From Phymatolithon calcareum (Eukaryota; Rhodophyta; Florideophyceae; Hapalidiales), in NCBI GenBank assembly GCA_977006965.1, contig OZ345368.1, positions 2,728,001-2,792,000 of the forward strand: DNA of 64,000 nt, in the 5' to 3' direction. This document shows positions 30,758 through 40,966 of this stretch, piece after piece. Positions within the stretch are counted from its first letter, which is position 1, and each line of letters starts with the position of its first letter. Under the pieces are notes generated by a model. That model worked only from the letters and a program-made list of their open reading frames with translations, made no database searches and was not told the DNA's origin. A program made the position numbers and the translations under genes.

Positions 30758-31621
30758 TGAGGGGTGCGCGTCTTCGACGGAGCGATTACGACGTCCCCTC
30801 CTTCAGTTTGCAAATGTGTTGGGTTAGTTGGCGGCGTTTGAGAGTAATCAGTCACAAGCACACGAGCTACGAAACGAGTTGTATTTTCCACGGGCGCGGT
30901 TGCTTTTGCGAATGTAACTTGGTTGTGCCGAGACGGCCTGATCTTAGGTAGTCGGAGTGATGGCGTAGGAATTGCAGTTGTCATTGATGTGCTCGAGTAA
31001 AATATTCTCGGAGCTATGCCAGCGGGGTCATTGATGACTGCTTGTTGCCGAGAAGCGCCTTTTAACCATGCCGTGCGCCGTTCTGGTCCGGATAGGTATC
31101 AGCAGAACCTGCGGAAAAGCATTTCTTTTGGCGGCGCGGTGGACACCGCGGGTGAGCATATCGTGAAGAGTGCACTCAGCGCCTCGAACTCACACGTGTA
31201 AATTTACAGTGTTGAAGTGGTCCGTGTTCGCCCCGCTCGTGCACTCGCCGAAGGGCGAAGCTCAGTAAACGCAAAATTTCGAAAAAAACTAACGGGACAG
31301 AGCAGTAATCTCAAATTCAGTACCCAATCCAATCGCAATGCGCCAGGTAAACACACGCCACGAAATGCATCCACTCAGTGTGTGCATGCACCGAGAGACC
31401 CCGATTCCCAAACCCTCATCGTTTTTCCGATTCACTCCAGCACCCCAATCGCATCACATTTTTGACGGCCGCCCGACACTGTTGCCCGCCACCCCCAGAC
31501 GACGCTTCCTGCCCGGTCGGCAGGGCGCATCATCATCGTTCACTCACTGCCACACTCGCCTGCCGTTAATCTTATCACCCGACCTGAGTGCTCACCTGCA
31601 CAAGCCGCTCCCGTCACGGCC
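30758..31621. other. Intergenic region between reductase and kinase
   Basis: About 860 bp. I see no convincing gene or repeat. The last ~250 bp become C-rich on the plus strand, as in the SIN3 leader, and probably hold the kinase promoter and 5'UTR. Confidence 0.5.
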
Positions 31622-33145
31622 ATGGTCGCTAACGACCAGCCGCATGCACCGGATTCAGAACCGCGCCTCTCCGGCTGGGCCTCCGTTCGTTCGGCACGCT
31701 CCGTCCGCCTATTTCCTACCCCGCGACAGCGGCTGTACGCCCGTCTCGATCAAGGCTCACTCTCCTTTGCATCCAGTCCGACCACAGCACCAACTCTATC
31801 TGCCGCAGTCCCCGCGCTCTCGCTTGAAGTGAAGAAAGCCCATCTTGTCCTCCGAGCACCTGGTCTCAAAATAACCGTCTCCCCAGAGCCCCCAAATCTT
31901 CTCTCTGTCTGGGCTAGGGCGCTATCAGCATACATCAAGCGTCGCTTTTCAGATTCTTATGCGCTTCAGGATGAACTTGGCAGCGGTAGTTTCGCGGAGG
32001 TGTTCCGGGCCACACATATTCCAACTGGCACCACGGTGGCAGTCAAGCGCATCGCCACGTCCACCAAACGCGCCCAGTCGTCCGTGCAGCTCGCCATGGA
32101 GCTACGCTGCATGATCGCCGTTCAACACCCAGGGCTAATGCCTGCACGCGAGGTGTTCCACGAAAAGGGCGAAATTTTCATAGTCATGGATCTTATGTCC
32201 GGTGGGTCGCTCAAGGAGGTGGTGTGTGCCCATGCATCGCATGGTGCGCAAGAAACACACGCTGCTGGTATCGCCCTGCAGACCTTGCGCGCGCTGGCGC
32301 ATTTGCACGCGCGCGGAATTGCACACCGCGACGTGAAGCTGGAAAATGTTCTTTGTCCCGACGACTCACTTCCTGCACGGGGCATCCGTCTCGGGGACTT
32401 TGGCTTCGCCATCCATGTGCCAGAAACGCCATCCCATTACCGCAATTTTCCAGTCGGTACACCGGTTTATGTGGCACCGGAAAGCGCGCGCAACGAAGTG
32501 CACGGCGAGCCAGTCGACATTTTTGCCGTGGGTGTAATGATTTGGAGGATGCTCACTGGGGAGTATCCCTTCGAGGGGAAGGACGACCGTGCCACCATCA
32601 AGATGGTGGCGACCGCAAAAAAGCCCCTGTTTGAAAATGTAGCGTTTGCGGACGTCAGTGCGACTTGCATGCGATTCCTCCAGGCCACCTTGCAGACGGA
32701 TCCGAGAAAAAGGCTTTCCGCCAACGGTGCGCTCGTCCACCCGTGGCTCTCACAGGCACACGCGGAAGAGGATGCCGAGAAAGCACTGGCCGGTGTCGTG
32801 AACTATGATAGTGATAAACGACAGTGCGAAGAAACAAATCCGCGTGCGCGGTGGCTATGCGCGATGGGTGCCGTAAGTTTTGTGGTTCGCTTGCGCAATT
32901 GGACCACGGAAGAGCGATCAGGGTCCGCCATCACGCGCACAGTGGAGGCATTGCGCAGACTGAGCATTGACGCGCCTGTGGTGGCACTGTCTGGCGCTTC
33001 AAGACGGACTGGAGCTCGGATAGGGGCGTCCATGCGATGGCGTAAACAGGCAAAGGAGCCGCGCGGCGGAGGTAGTGCGGTGGAATTTCGCATGCCGCCG
33101 GCCGTGGCTGGGGGACAGGAGGCGGACCGCCACGGAGAGCGCTGA
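31622..33145 (+). CDS. Serine/threonine protein kinase
   Basis: 507 residues, intronless. An N-terminal extension of about 115 residues has no recognised domain. The kinase domain begins with the glycine loop LGSGSFAEVF, VAVK lysine at residue 142, HRDVKLEN catalytic loop at 235-242 (Asp237), DFG at 259-261 and a divergent APE (APES), followed by DIFAVGVMIWRMLTGEYPF of the F-helix region. All catalytic residues are present, so it should be active. The HRDVKLEN loop and overall look fit the CAMK/CAMK-like group. The C-terminal ~110 residues have no recognised domain. Substrate and pathway cannot be told from the sequence. Confidence 0.93.
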   Translation: MVANDQPHAPDSEPRLSGWASVRSARSVRLFPTPRQRLYARLDQGSLSFASSPTTAPTLSAAVPALSLEVKKAHLVLRAPGLKITVSPEPPNLLSVWARALSAYIKRRFSDSYALQDELGSGSFAEVFRATHIPTGTTVAVKRIATSTKRAQSSVQLAMELRCMIAVQHPGLMPAREVFHEKGEIFIVMDLMSGGSLKEVVCAHASHGAQETHAAGIALQTLRALAHLHARGIAHRDVKLENVLCPDDSLPARGIRLGDFGFAIHVPETPSHYRNFPVGTPVYVAPESARNEVHGEPVDIFAVGVMIWRMLTGEYPFEGKDDRATIKMVATAKKPLFENVAFADVSATCMRFLQATLQTDPRKRLSANGALVHPWLSQAHAEEDAEKALAGVVNYDSDKRQCEETNPRARWLCAMGAVSFVVRLRNWTTEERSGSAITRTVEALRRLSIDAPVVALSGASRRTGARIGASMRWRKQAKEPRGGGSAVEFRMPPAVAGGQEADRHGER

Positions 33146-35352
33146 TCCAGGGCAGTCTGACGGAGGCGTATCATAAAATTAAACGATAAATATATAGGGC
33201 TAATATAGGAAATTCAGGGGTATATTTTTGTAAGCATCTTGCTTCCAAAATGTAGCTCAACTCGCCCATGGCGCTCCGGCAATACACAGAAGTGCGGACG
33301 TCAGTACTGTACCCGCGCGCCCGCGTGGATCGCCGGCCGGTACCACCGGCCCAGGACGGCGGTGAACTCGTTCATGGCAGAGTTGACTAACGACGGCGGC
33401 TGAATCCACGGCAGTGCAGGAAGTCTTACTGCGATCTCTCTCTTTTGGCTCAACGTTACAAATGGTAGCACCTTCAGACAACTCGGAGAGCCGAATGGCA
33501 CAATCAATATTGTGATTTGTACGAGAGCTGTCCAGTGCACAGGCCTTCATTGGCTTAGTAGAGCTCAGCGATTTTGCCGGACTAAATCTGATCCCGGACC
33601 ACTACCTTTGCCATCGTGGAGCTGCAACCCGGATCCCGAATTACGTCCGTTACAACGCCGCGAACGTTTCGACAAAGATGCTCTAAAGTCATATTTTTTT
33701 AAAATATCACACTGAATTTTTGAGTGTGTGCCTCTCAATAATTATGGAACTAATTCGTGAACTAAGCCTTACCCTGGACAATAATTTTAGCACATGCAAA
33801 CTCGAATTGGCCACGTCTTCATCCGGTACTGTCATCCAGCTCGGCTTGTGCGCTAGATGATATGCCACTTCACTTTGAAAAGTACCCACAGGCCTCCCCT
33901 TTTTAAGCTGCAACCTGAATGCCCTTTTCAGGTAATGTGGACGCCTACATGATGGCAGTAACCTTCTTCTTGAAAAGCACTTCAAGGAACTTACCCTAGC
34001 AATATATGTAGGGATGAGTATCCGTGCTTTAAAGTTAGGATCGAGTAGGGTGCCGGTACGTTTTTCTTTTGTACATGAAAGACACATAGAGTGAGCTATA
34101 TGAGGCTCATTCTGACTGGTTTCATTCGACTTTTTCCCGTGACTCCAGGATGCAGGATACTGACATTGAGCTCGTTTGTGCTCCAGACAATTGCGACAAA
34201 CGAGGACGTTTTGTATGATGAGAGGGTGAATATCTTCAAAATAGTGTCAGGGTACTAATTCGCAATAGGAGAACACGGCACGCCGTAGAACGCACATTGG
34301 GGACCATTACTACACCCTAAAGTAAGGTCAGTGGAAGTGATCGATTTTTACGCAGCTAGTACGGCGTTCGACGTGTGCATTCAAGCCCGCAAGACATCTC
34401 TGCGGAGATTCCTTTTTCGGGCTGCACTCGTGCCATTCCGTGGAATTGTGAATCAAGATGGTCATATTTAAGCAACGAATACAAGATGTTTTCCATTCCA
34501 TCAGGAAGTCTTTATTTTTGGCATAGAGATGTATGTTGCTCTGTCAACGAAGGTGATATGACGCGTTAGAATCCATTGGAGACTTTTCTCATCGAGTCGG
34601 AGTCCAAAAGAGGTATTTCTCGAGCCTCCGAGACTTGACAAAAGGCATGAATGATCTCTCATCCCAAGACCACGCTAGGTTTAAGTGGAATTACCAGTCT
34701 TGCCCTAATCGTCATCAGGAATATTGGTTTAGCAGAATCCCAGCAACCGATCAAAGACGTGCATAGAGTGCACAATTTTGACACGCAATATTCGCAAAGT
34801 CCACTCAGACAATGCAGATCCTGACCGGTTTACTATGCACTTGGCTTGATGGAAGCTGAGGTGCAGACAGATTGAAGTAGAGCGACGGATAGAAAAGACC
34901 GTATGTAAGCATGACGAACATTTATACAATCTCACATGCACTCAGGGCTCCTCAATTAATTCTGATGAAGGCTTAGAGTGGAAGCCATAGCGAAACTGTG
35001 CGGCATGAGTATAAGTGGAATAAAGTATTACGAATGTCAAGAACGAAAATGCACTTCTTACGCACCACCGCACTATCGTTATAGCCACGCTGTCTAGTTG
35101 ATCAGCCTCGTTGGAGATGTGAGAGTTTGCGTGCTTTGCATTGAACCTCAGAGAAAACATATCTTACTCTAGTAGAGAAGAAATAGGACTTCTCAACATT
35201 TTCTGGAATGATCAGGTGTGCAAAGAGCAAACGATAGAAGTTGTTCCATGGGATGGATACAAAAGCATACATGCAAAGCATTGCAAATATTTTAGTATGC
35301 AGAAGTACTGAATTTTACTCCCGATGAGAAAGCCCTGTGTTGTGTCTCGATC
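33146..35352. other. Intergenic region, no gene seen
   Basis: About 2.2 kb downstream of the kinase. Short frames on both strands show no recognisable motifs and no repeat structure stands out, apart from an AT-rich stretch near 33,690-33,730. Confidence 0.5.
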
Positions 35353-35362
35353 TCTCTGTCGC

Positions 35363-35369
35363 TATATAA
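35363..35369 (+). promoter_or_regulatory. TATA box of the 145-aa secreted-protein gene
   Basis: TATATAA lies 50 bases upstream of the ATG at 35419; the duplicated gene keeps it at the same distance. A similar spacing is seen for the Cys-rich peptide gene at 39744. Confidence 0.6.
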
Positions 35370-35418
35370 GGACCTTCTCCGGTACCATGAAACCCCCCGA
35401 CGCCAGAACAACTGCAAT

Positions 35419-35920
35419 ATGGTCGCCCTCTCCCAGCTTATCATAACCGCTTTCCTGACCTTGATCTGCCTCCAGACGCCAGTTGCTGCAAGATATAAGC
35501 TGAATGGCGTTTTCCTGCTATGCGAGAAGGAGTACAAAAAAGGCCGCCCGTACGCCAAACTGTTTAAGAGCTCAGATGGCGTTTCGATAACGTATCCGAG
35601 TAATTGTATTAAGAAGGAAATTAGAGGAAAAGCTGGAAGTGGATCATCGTACGGTAACTTTGCCGATATTTGGCCTTTTTATAAAAAGGGTAAGAACGAA
35701 GGATTTGAAGGATTGAAATATTACACCCAGACGTTCTATGTTTGCTCTTCGAAGTCCGGACAAAAGATCAGAGTTGAGTACAATAGTGGCAGAGAAATTG
35801 ACTGGGTAAGTCTTGCCGCGTCTTTATATTTTCCCTCCACAACAAAAGTCTGACTCTTCTTCACCTCAGTGCGATGCGGAATATGAGGTAATGGCTGTAG
35901 AGTTCAAGATTGAACAGTAA
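35419..35920 (+). CDS. Small secreted four-Cys protein, two exons
   Basis: Exon 1 is 35419-35805, the intron 35806-35869 and exon 2 35870-35920 (TAA). The 64-nt intron begins GTAAGT and ends in a pyrimidine-rich CTCAG; splicing joins ...REIDW to CDAEYEVMAVEFKIEQ and gives 145 residues. Without splicing the frame ends inside the intron after 144 codons, so the ends differ but the length hardly does. Residues 1-23 are a classical signal peptide (hydrophobic core ITAFLTLICL, cleavage near PVAA). The mature part is basic with four Cys (LLCEK, SNCIK, YVCSS, and DWCDA, the last supplied by exon 2), consistent with two disulfides. The four-Cys count supports the spliced model. No family recognised; an apoplastic or cell-wall role is conjecture. 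Confidence 0.75.
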
Positions 35921-37039
35921 TGGAGAGGGCGCTCTAGGTTCGCAACACATTGCACGCTGAAAAAGATTCACCTCAAGCAGTCGACTTGCTGCACTGCTTT
36001 TTTGTGCAATGAACAAGGCGCAGGAAACGAGGAAAGTTTTCTCTGATAATCTCCTTTATTCTCTTTAGTCTGAGCAGGCGATCGAATGGATTATCGAAAT
36101 TATTTGTTTATCATAAAAGTGGCTATCCACGCAGGAAACACGACTGCAAACAATAGCACGAGCTTTGTGATGGATTTTGATCACGCAGTAGCGAGGCACC
36201 GCGAAAGGCGCACAGATCGAGAGCATGCGTGCGTCCGGTGCCAAGTGCAGTGAAACTAGTACCAGCTCGCGAACTACCTGAGAACATTGTGGAAACATGG
36301 GGTAGACCACCCATCCTATGTGGCGAAGACGTATGGAACGCGAGAGAGATCGGAGAATTTGCACAGAACGCACTCAAAGTTTTCCTTGTACTTAGTGAAT
36401 ACGCAAGTGGTCACCACAATTTGTTGGTATTTGATGTCGCTATTTGTGACGTCTGCGCAGGCGGCCGGTTCAATTTCGACTTGGGCGTCTGGAGCACACC
36501 GTGCGTGCAGAGTGGTGGCTAGCGGAGACGCACTCCCGAATGCTGAAAGGATGCTTGCATGTGCGCCAACGTTCGGCTGCGGTCCGATGCACAACGCGAA
36601 AAGAGTGCGAATGCAGTTATTGATAAGATACTTTTTTAACTAAGAATCCATGTAGCAGCCGGGACACAGGAACACGAGGTGGTGAAAATTTGCAAATCCG
36701 GTACGATCCCGGTAGGGCCGAGGACCAGTGCATGGGATAGCGGATATAGTGCAGACTCTAACAGTATTGCTTGCATTCGAATTGCGTGCGTTTTTGGCCA
36801 GCTTGGGTGCAGTTTTAAGCTTTTCGCTTCCTTCACATCGGATCATGGCCGCAACAGAAATGCTTTTCACTCCTGTAATCGATGGTTATCATAATATGAT
36901 AATCAAAATCTTATTTTGCACAAAAATCGCCCTTTCTCTTGAGTACTCTGGCTGCAGCGAGAATTCGCTCACCTCTAAGATGAAGTTGGCAACGATAGGA
37001 CGGAAGTTTCCGAAGCCATTGGAACCATTTCTTTTCTAC

Positions 37040-37266
37040 TAGAGTTCAAGATTGAACGGTAATGCACAAAGGCAAAGCTTCACCTGAAGCAGTTGACTTG
37101 CTGCACTGCTTTCTTGTGTACGAACAAGACACAGGAAACGAGGAAAGCTTTCTCTGAAAATCATTCTCCATTATTTTCATTAGTGTAGTACAGAACACAT
37201 GATCGAATGGATTATCGAAGTTTTTTGTTTATCCTAACGGTGGCTATCTACTCAGGAAACACGTTA
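37040..37266 (+). repeat. Second copy of the secreted gene's last exon and 3' region
   Basis: This stretch repeats 35,898-36,140 of the same block: the end of exon 2 (GAGTTCAAGATTGAAC, here followed by GGTAA) and about 200 bp of 3' sequence including GGAAACGAGGAAAG and ATCGAATGGATTATCGAA. It is the remnant of a tandem neighbour whose 5' part is lost. The counterpart in copy B is at about 56,396-56,620. Confidence 0.7.
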
Positions 37267-38334
37267 GCTCAATACAATTAAATGGAATTTTACGGCGGTT
37301 GTTTTCAATATCTCTGAACCCTACTCGGAAGCCTAGCTAGATGTTCTACGGACTGTGCTCGATCGAGGACAGTCTGAAAGTATTACATAACACGAAGAGG
37401 TGAGGCTTACAAACAATGCCGGGTGACCAATAGAAATCAGAAAGTGGCGGTATCAGAAGGTGGCGTTATGGTCGAAAAGAGTTACGGCCAACAGAATTGG
37501 GAGGCGGACTATGATGAATCAGAGAGCGCCAAGTCAATAATCGTGGCGACTTAGAGAACGCCAAGCTAATCAAGACCTCAAATGGAGTTGGGCCAAGTGT
37601 TGCAACTGTAAAGCACCCGTAATCACGGTACTGTAACTTCTCAGCTTTGCAAGACCGCTGCTTTGCTACTGTATCGCTTAACTTCTGCACCGCTTTGCTA
37701 CTTTACCACGCACTCTAGCAAGCGAAGCGATGCTGCAGCATCATGGGGAGGCGCCCAACTTTTAAAACATTTTGCATTTACCTAAATCGCAACCGTTTTG
37801 CGTCATTATTCAGCTCGAGCGGCTTTCGCCGCACCATACTCGCAAGGCCAGCACAACTCGTCCAGGACAGTAACGGCACATGAGTCGAGAGTAGCAACTC
37901 CAAACACCTTACATGCTCTCGTCAACAGTTTGAATCACATAAAAATGAACAACTGCTTGCTCTACTCGAAGTGCTGTAGTTTATTGTAAAGGTGGTTGCT
38001 TGCTCTACTATGCGGCGAGGAACGCTTTCGCGCACTCTATAGCTGTTTGTGGGAGCGACTGTGCACTTGTTATCTTCAAGCGTTCTTGATGGTAGCAAGA
38101 AACTATTCAACCTGAGAATTGTTGCATTTAAGTGCTTTGTTTCCGAAATGAAAAAGCAAGGAGTAGATGAAATACAAATGAAACAAATACGTGATCAGTG
38201 ATCACAGAATATGACGAGGACAAACAATGTCGAAAGAAGCAATGACAAGAAAGCAACGTATTACCACCAACCAACTTCATCCTTCTTTGGACACCGCTTC
38301 GATCAACATCGTTTTATTGGTATTCAGCTAGAGT

Positions 38335-38661
38335 CAAAGCATTGGAAAAAATAATTGCTATTGTAATTATTTAAATTATTGTTCCAATAATTTATTCCTG
38401 AGTCTCGCATATTTATTGTATTTATTGAGATCGTCGTGGTTGCGACAATTATTGTATCGGACTCCTCATTTTTTCGATCCGGTTATTCTATCGCGACAGA
38501 AAGTAGCAAGAAGGATCCAATAATTCGGGGAATAACCAGTTATTTATACCTCGCTGAACTTGAATACAATAATTTATTGCTTCTGCGTTCAACAATAAAT
38601 TATTTATTCTCGACACTTTTCGAGAAAAGAATAAAAATAAATAAATAATTCCAATGCTTTG
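38335..38661. mobile_element. hAT-type MITE, 327 bp
   Basis: Terminal inverted repeats CAAAGCATTGGAA (38335-38347) and its reverse complement (38649-38661) are perfect for 13 bp. The 8-bp direct repeat GCTAGAGT flanks both sides (38327-38334 and 38662-38669), the target duplication length of hAT elements. The interior is AT-rich (runs of AATAATTTATT) and non-coding, so the element is non-autonomous. The perfect duplication suggests recent insertion. Confidence 0.88.
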
Positions 38662-39178
38662 GCTAGAGTACCGTTCAAAAGTGAATGCGCCTTGGAGACA
38701 AGCTGTGCACCATCTGAAAATAGAAGGTTATTGCGAAAGTAGAGGAATTCCCTATGCATCTTGGATTCAGGAACATCAAATTTCTGAACGACTTCAGCAA
38801 AAATCCTTCTGCAAAATGAATATTGTCGAGAAAACTCTACCAAACGCGGTAGAATAGGTCGGGCACCTCAGGACTATTATTCCCGGTGCCTCGCTCGCAG
38901 AACCGGCGCGTGGCGGCCCTGTGGCAGTGCGGACCGTACGCGTGAACTGCTTGTTGAGTGGGTGGCGCCTCCCAGGCGTATTCGGTTACGGGGGAAGACG
39001 GTGTGTGAAGTAGGATGTGTGTACTTGTACTTGATTCTAGTCTAGCTTATATAGTATCCATCTACAAGGGGGAGCTCGAGATTGATTTGGCTTAGACTGT
39101 AGTCTATTGCAGACATTGAACCGCACACTAATTGAGATGTTTCGCTTCGCAACGTATGCGTGCCGTTAGGTGCTACCA

Positions 39179-39233
39179 AGACTATCTGCAAAGCTTACGC
39201 TACATCATGTAGCGTAAGCTTTGCAGATAGTCT
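39179..39233. repeat. 55-bp near-perfect palindrome
   Basis: 27-bp arms around a single base: AGACTATCTGCAAAGCTTAC... reads into its own reverse complement with no mismatch. It is the first of a cluster, followed by 39294-39320 (arms ATATTGTCGGT / ACCGACAATAT). Confidence 0.85.
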
Positions 39234-39540
39234 CGAGAGCTGTGCTCGGTGCTCTGCACAGCGAGCTCTTGTTTCGGTTAGGTCTTCTGTAGGATATTGT
39301 CGGTATGCAACCGACAATATTATTTGTCTTCTCGTCTTGAACGTCAATCACGGGTGATCTTTGCTTGACCGTTGACTGGCTCGATGAGGGTGTGCCAGGC
39401 TGAGCACATATAACCGATAAATGAACGGTTCATATGTCGAGGGAACACTATCTGCCTGGCTGACGAGCGATGAGAGATGATAGATACTTCTCGCAGGATC
39501 GAATATGCGACAAATATCATCTCCGGCACGAATGAGTGGT

Positions 39541-39744
39541 TTAACCCCTTCTTGGGTGCCTCAGACGACAATTATTTTTGATGTTGCACACTCTACCACA
39601 GGAATCTCTCAGCTTCCCGCCAGCCTTTCCGCATATCCTTTTCTTGTTGCAGGCGTCAGTGTAGCAACATTTCTTGGCTGATGCGGATGACACAAATATG
39701 ACGAAAAAGAGCATCAAAGAGAAGATAATCTTACTGGAAGCCAT
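39541..39744 (-). CDS. Secreted Cys-rich basic peptide, 67 residues
   Basis: The ATG at 39744 lies in a strong context (GCCATGG) and opens a 67-residue frame ending TAA at 39541. Residues 1-22 are a textbook signal peptide (basic start, core IIFSLMLFFVIFV, SSASA cleavage site). The mature ~44 residues carry seven Cys (CC, AC, IC, SC, VC, NC spacing) and many Lys/Arg, with a basic tail HPRRG. This build is that of defensin-like antimicrobial or signalling peptides, but the Cys spacing matches no family I can name, and an odd number of Cys suggests dimer formation or one free thiol. An upstream-extended frame to 40215 exists but lacks a signal peptide at its start and is rejected. Confidence 0.7.
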   Translation of the reverse strand: MASSKIIFSLMLFFVIFVSSASAKKCCYTDACNKKRICGKAGGKLRDSCGRVCNIKNNCRLRHPRRG

Positions 39745-39797
39745 GGCAAATGATGTAGTTTGTCGGTTTTTTCGGAGCAGTTCTGTCCAGACTTGGC

Positions 39798-39805
39798 ATA
39801 TATAT
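39798..39805 (-). promoter_or_regulatory. TATA box of the Cys-rich peptide gene
   Basis: ATATATAT on the minus strand, about 54 bases upstream of the ATG at 39744, matching the 50-base spacing at the other secreted-protein gene. Confidence 0.5.
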
Positions 39806-40966
39806 CCGCTCTGCAAGCCAGCATGGTGGTCATTGCGCGCCCCTTTTCCCTTTTTCGTGCGTCTGTACCAAGGTTGACGGCCAAGCCATGGTCGCCGCTC
39901 GAAGACGACGCCGTCCCTGCCCGTCGTTTCCTTCTTCCCTCCCGTTGTTCGTCTCGTCGTAAGAGGCGCAGTGTCGTCCGTTCGGCTATCACCAAGCTTA
40001 TCTCTCTTTCCGACTAGAGTCGTCGTTGTCTCCGTTCCCGATGGCTCGCGCTCGTGCACGTTCCACACGACCGCTAGAATTCCCGGAAGGCTACCGCGCT
40101 TACCCTCATCACCGGGACAATCGTGTTGCGATCGTTGAGCTTCCGAAACCCAGTACGGCGTAGCCTGACGCCCGTGACTGATCATCACGCCCGCTTGTGT
40201 TCCCGCAAAGCCCATGGAGTGCTCCGATGTCGATCTAAACGCTTACTCTGTCTGGTGTGCCCTATTTATGGCGGGTATTGTTTGCTTGTCTTTCTTTCCT
40301 CCTCTTTTTGTCTTGTCTCTCCCCCTCTTTTCCTCTCTCTCATCTCTTGGAGTTTTCTTTCCCATGTGGCGTCGGGTTCTTTTGGAGCCTGGCGCTACAA
40401 TATGTAAAGTAGCAAGATCAAGACGACTTTGCTGGCTTATCCCGCCTTTCTCAACCTGTCTTTTGGATCGAAAGCAACAACAGCTATCTCTATCTGCCTC
40501 TGTTCTTCGCCTCTACGTATTTCACAGGAAAAACCATTTCCTGCATCCATGTTCCGTTCATGAGGTACCATGTAAGGACTGATTTTCTAGTATCTCTCAG
40601 TTCAAATCTGCTATCCTGGATTGCAGGGGTACCGCTAAGACACCTAATCAGATGTGCGTCTATTTCTAACTCGCCGCTCTCTTCGCAAGGAGCCAAAGTC
40701 TAGTCACTGATCCCTATAAGTAGATGACTTGTCTCATGTTCTGAATAAAAGGAACCAAGGGAGTAATCCTGCATTCTTTATCCACACTCCAGACCAGTAC
40801 AGCATCACACTGAGAGTGTAAAAATAAAGTTGGGCTTTTTCTTGAAAAGGGGTGATCTCTCTCCGATGAGATGATCTCTACTACAACTGCGAAGGGGGAA
40901 TTGCTTAAGTAGGCTTCCTATTACCTTCCAGTGATGGGATTTGCCGGAAGCATATTGCGTGCTTCC
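39806..40966. other. Intergenic region
   Basis: No gene is supported. A 40-codon plus-strand frame at 40041-40163 looks protein-like but is too short to judge. A C/T-rich stretch (40,280-40,370) and an AATAAA near 40,744 recall a degraded LTR, without a second copy in the window to prove it. Confidence 0.35.

Larger units (their letters stand above)
35353..37788. repeat. Segmental duplication, copy A
   Basis: 2,436 bp repeated in the same orientation at 54497-57144 with high identity. Junctions are sharp: both copies begin TCTCTGTCGCTATATAAGG and end TTTACCTAAATC. The block holds the secreted-protein gene, its 3' region and about 1.7 kb with no supported gene. Frames at 36229-36643 are open in both copies but the differences between copies are mostly amino-acid changing, so I do not call them genes. 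Confidence 0.85.
37789..39540. other. Intergenic region with MITE and hairpins
   Basis: No gene supported. It contains the hAT-type MITE at 38335-38661 and the palindromes near 39,179-39,320. Confidence 0.5.

Noticed and set aside
36229-36643. 97- and 118-codon plus-strand frames kept in both segmental-duplication copies.
   Set aside because: Two overlapping frames are equally open, copy differences are mostly non-synonymous in each, and no motif or signal is convincing.
40041-40163. 40-codon plus-strand frame with protein-like sequence.
   Set aside because: Too short and without homology I can name. Possibly a gag remnant, but nothing else supports that.
39745-40215. N-terminal extension of the Cys-rich peptide frame to a 224-residue protein.
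   Set aside because: The signal peptide would then lie in the middle of the protein. The ATG at 39744 has a strong context and a TATA box in range.
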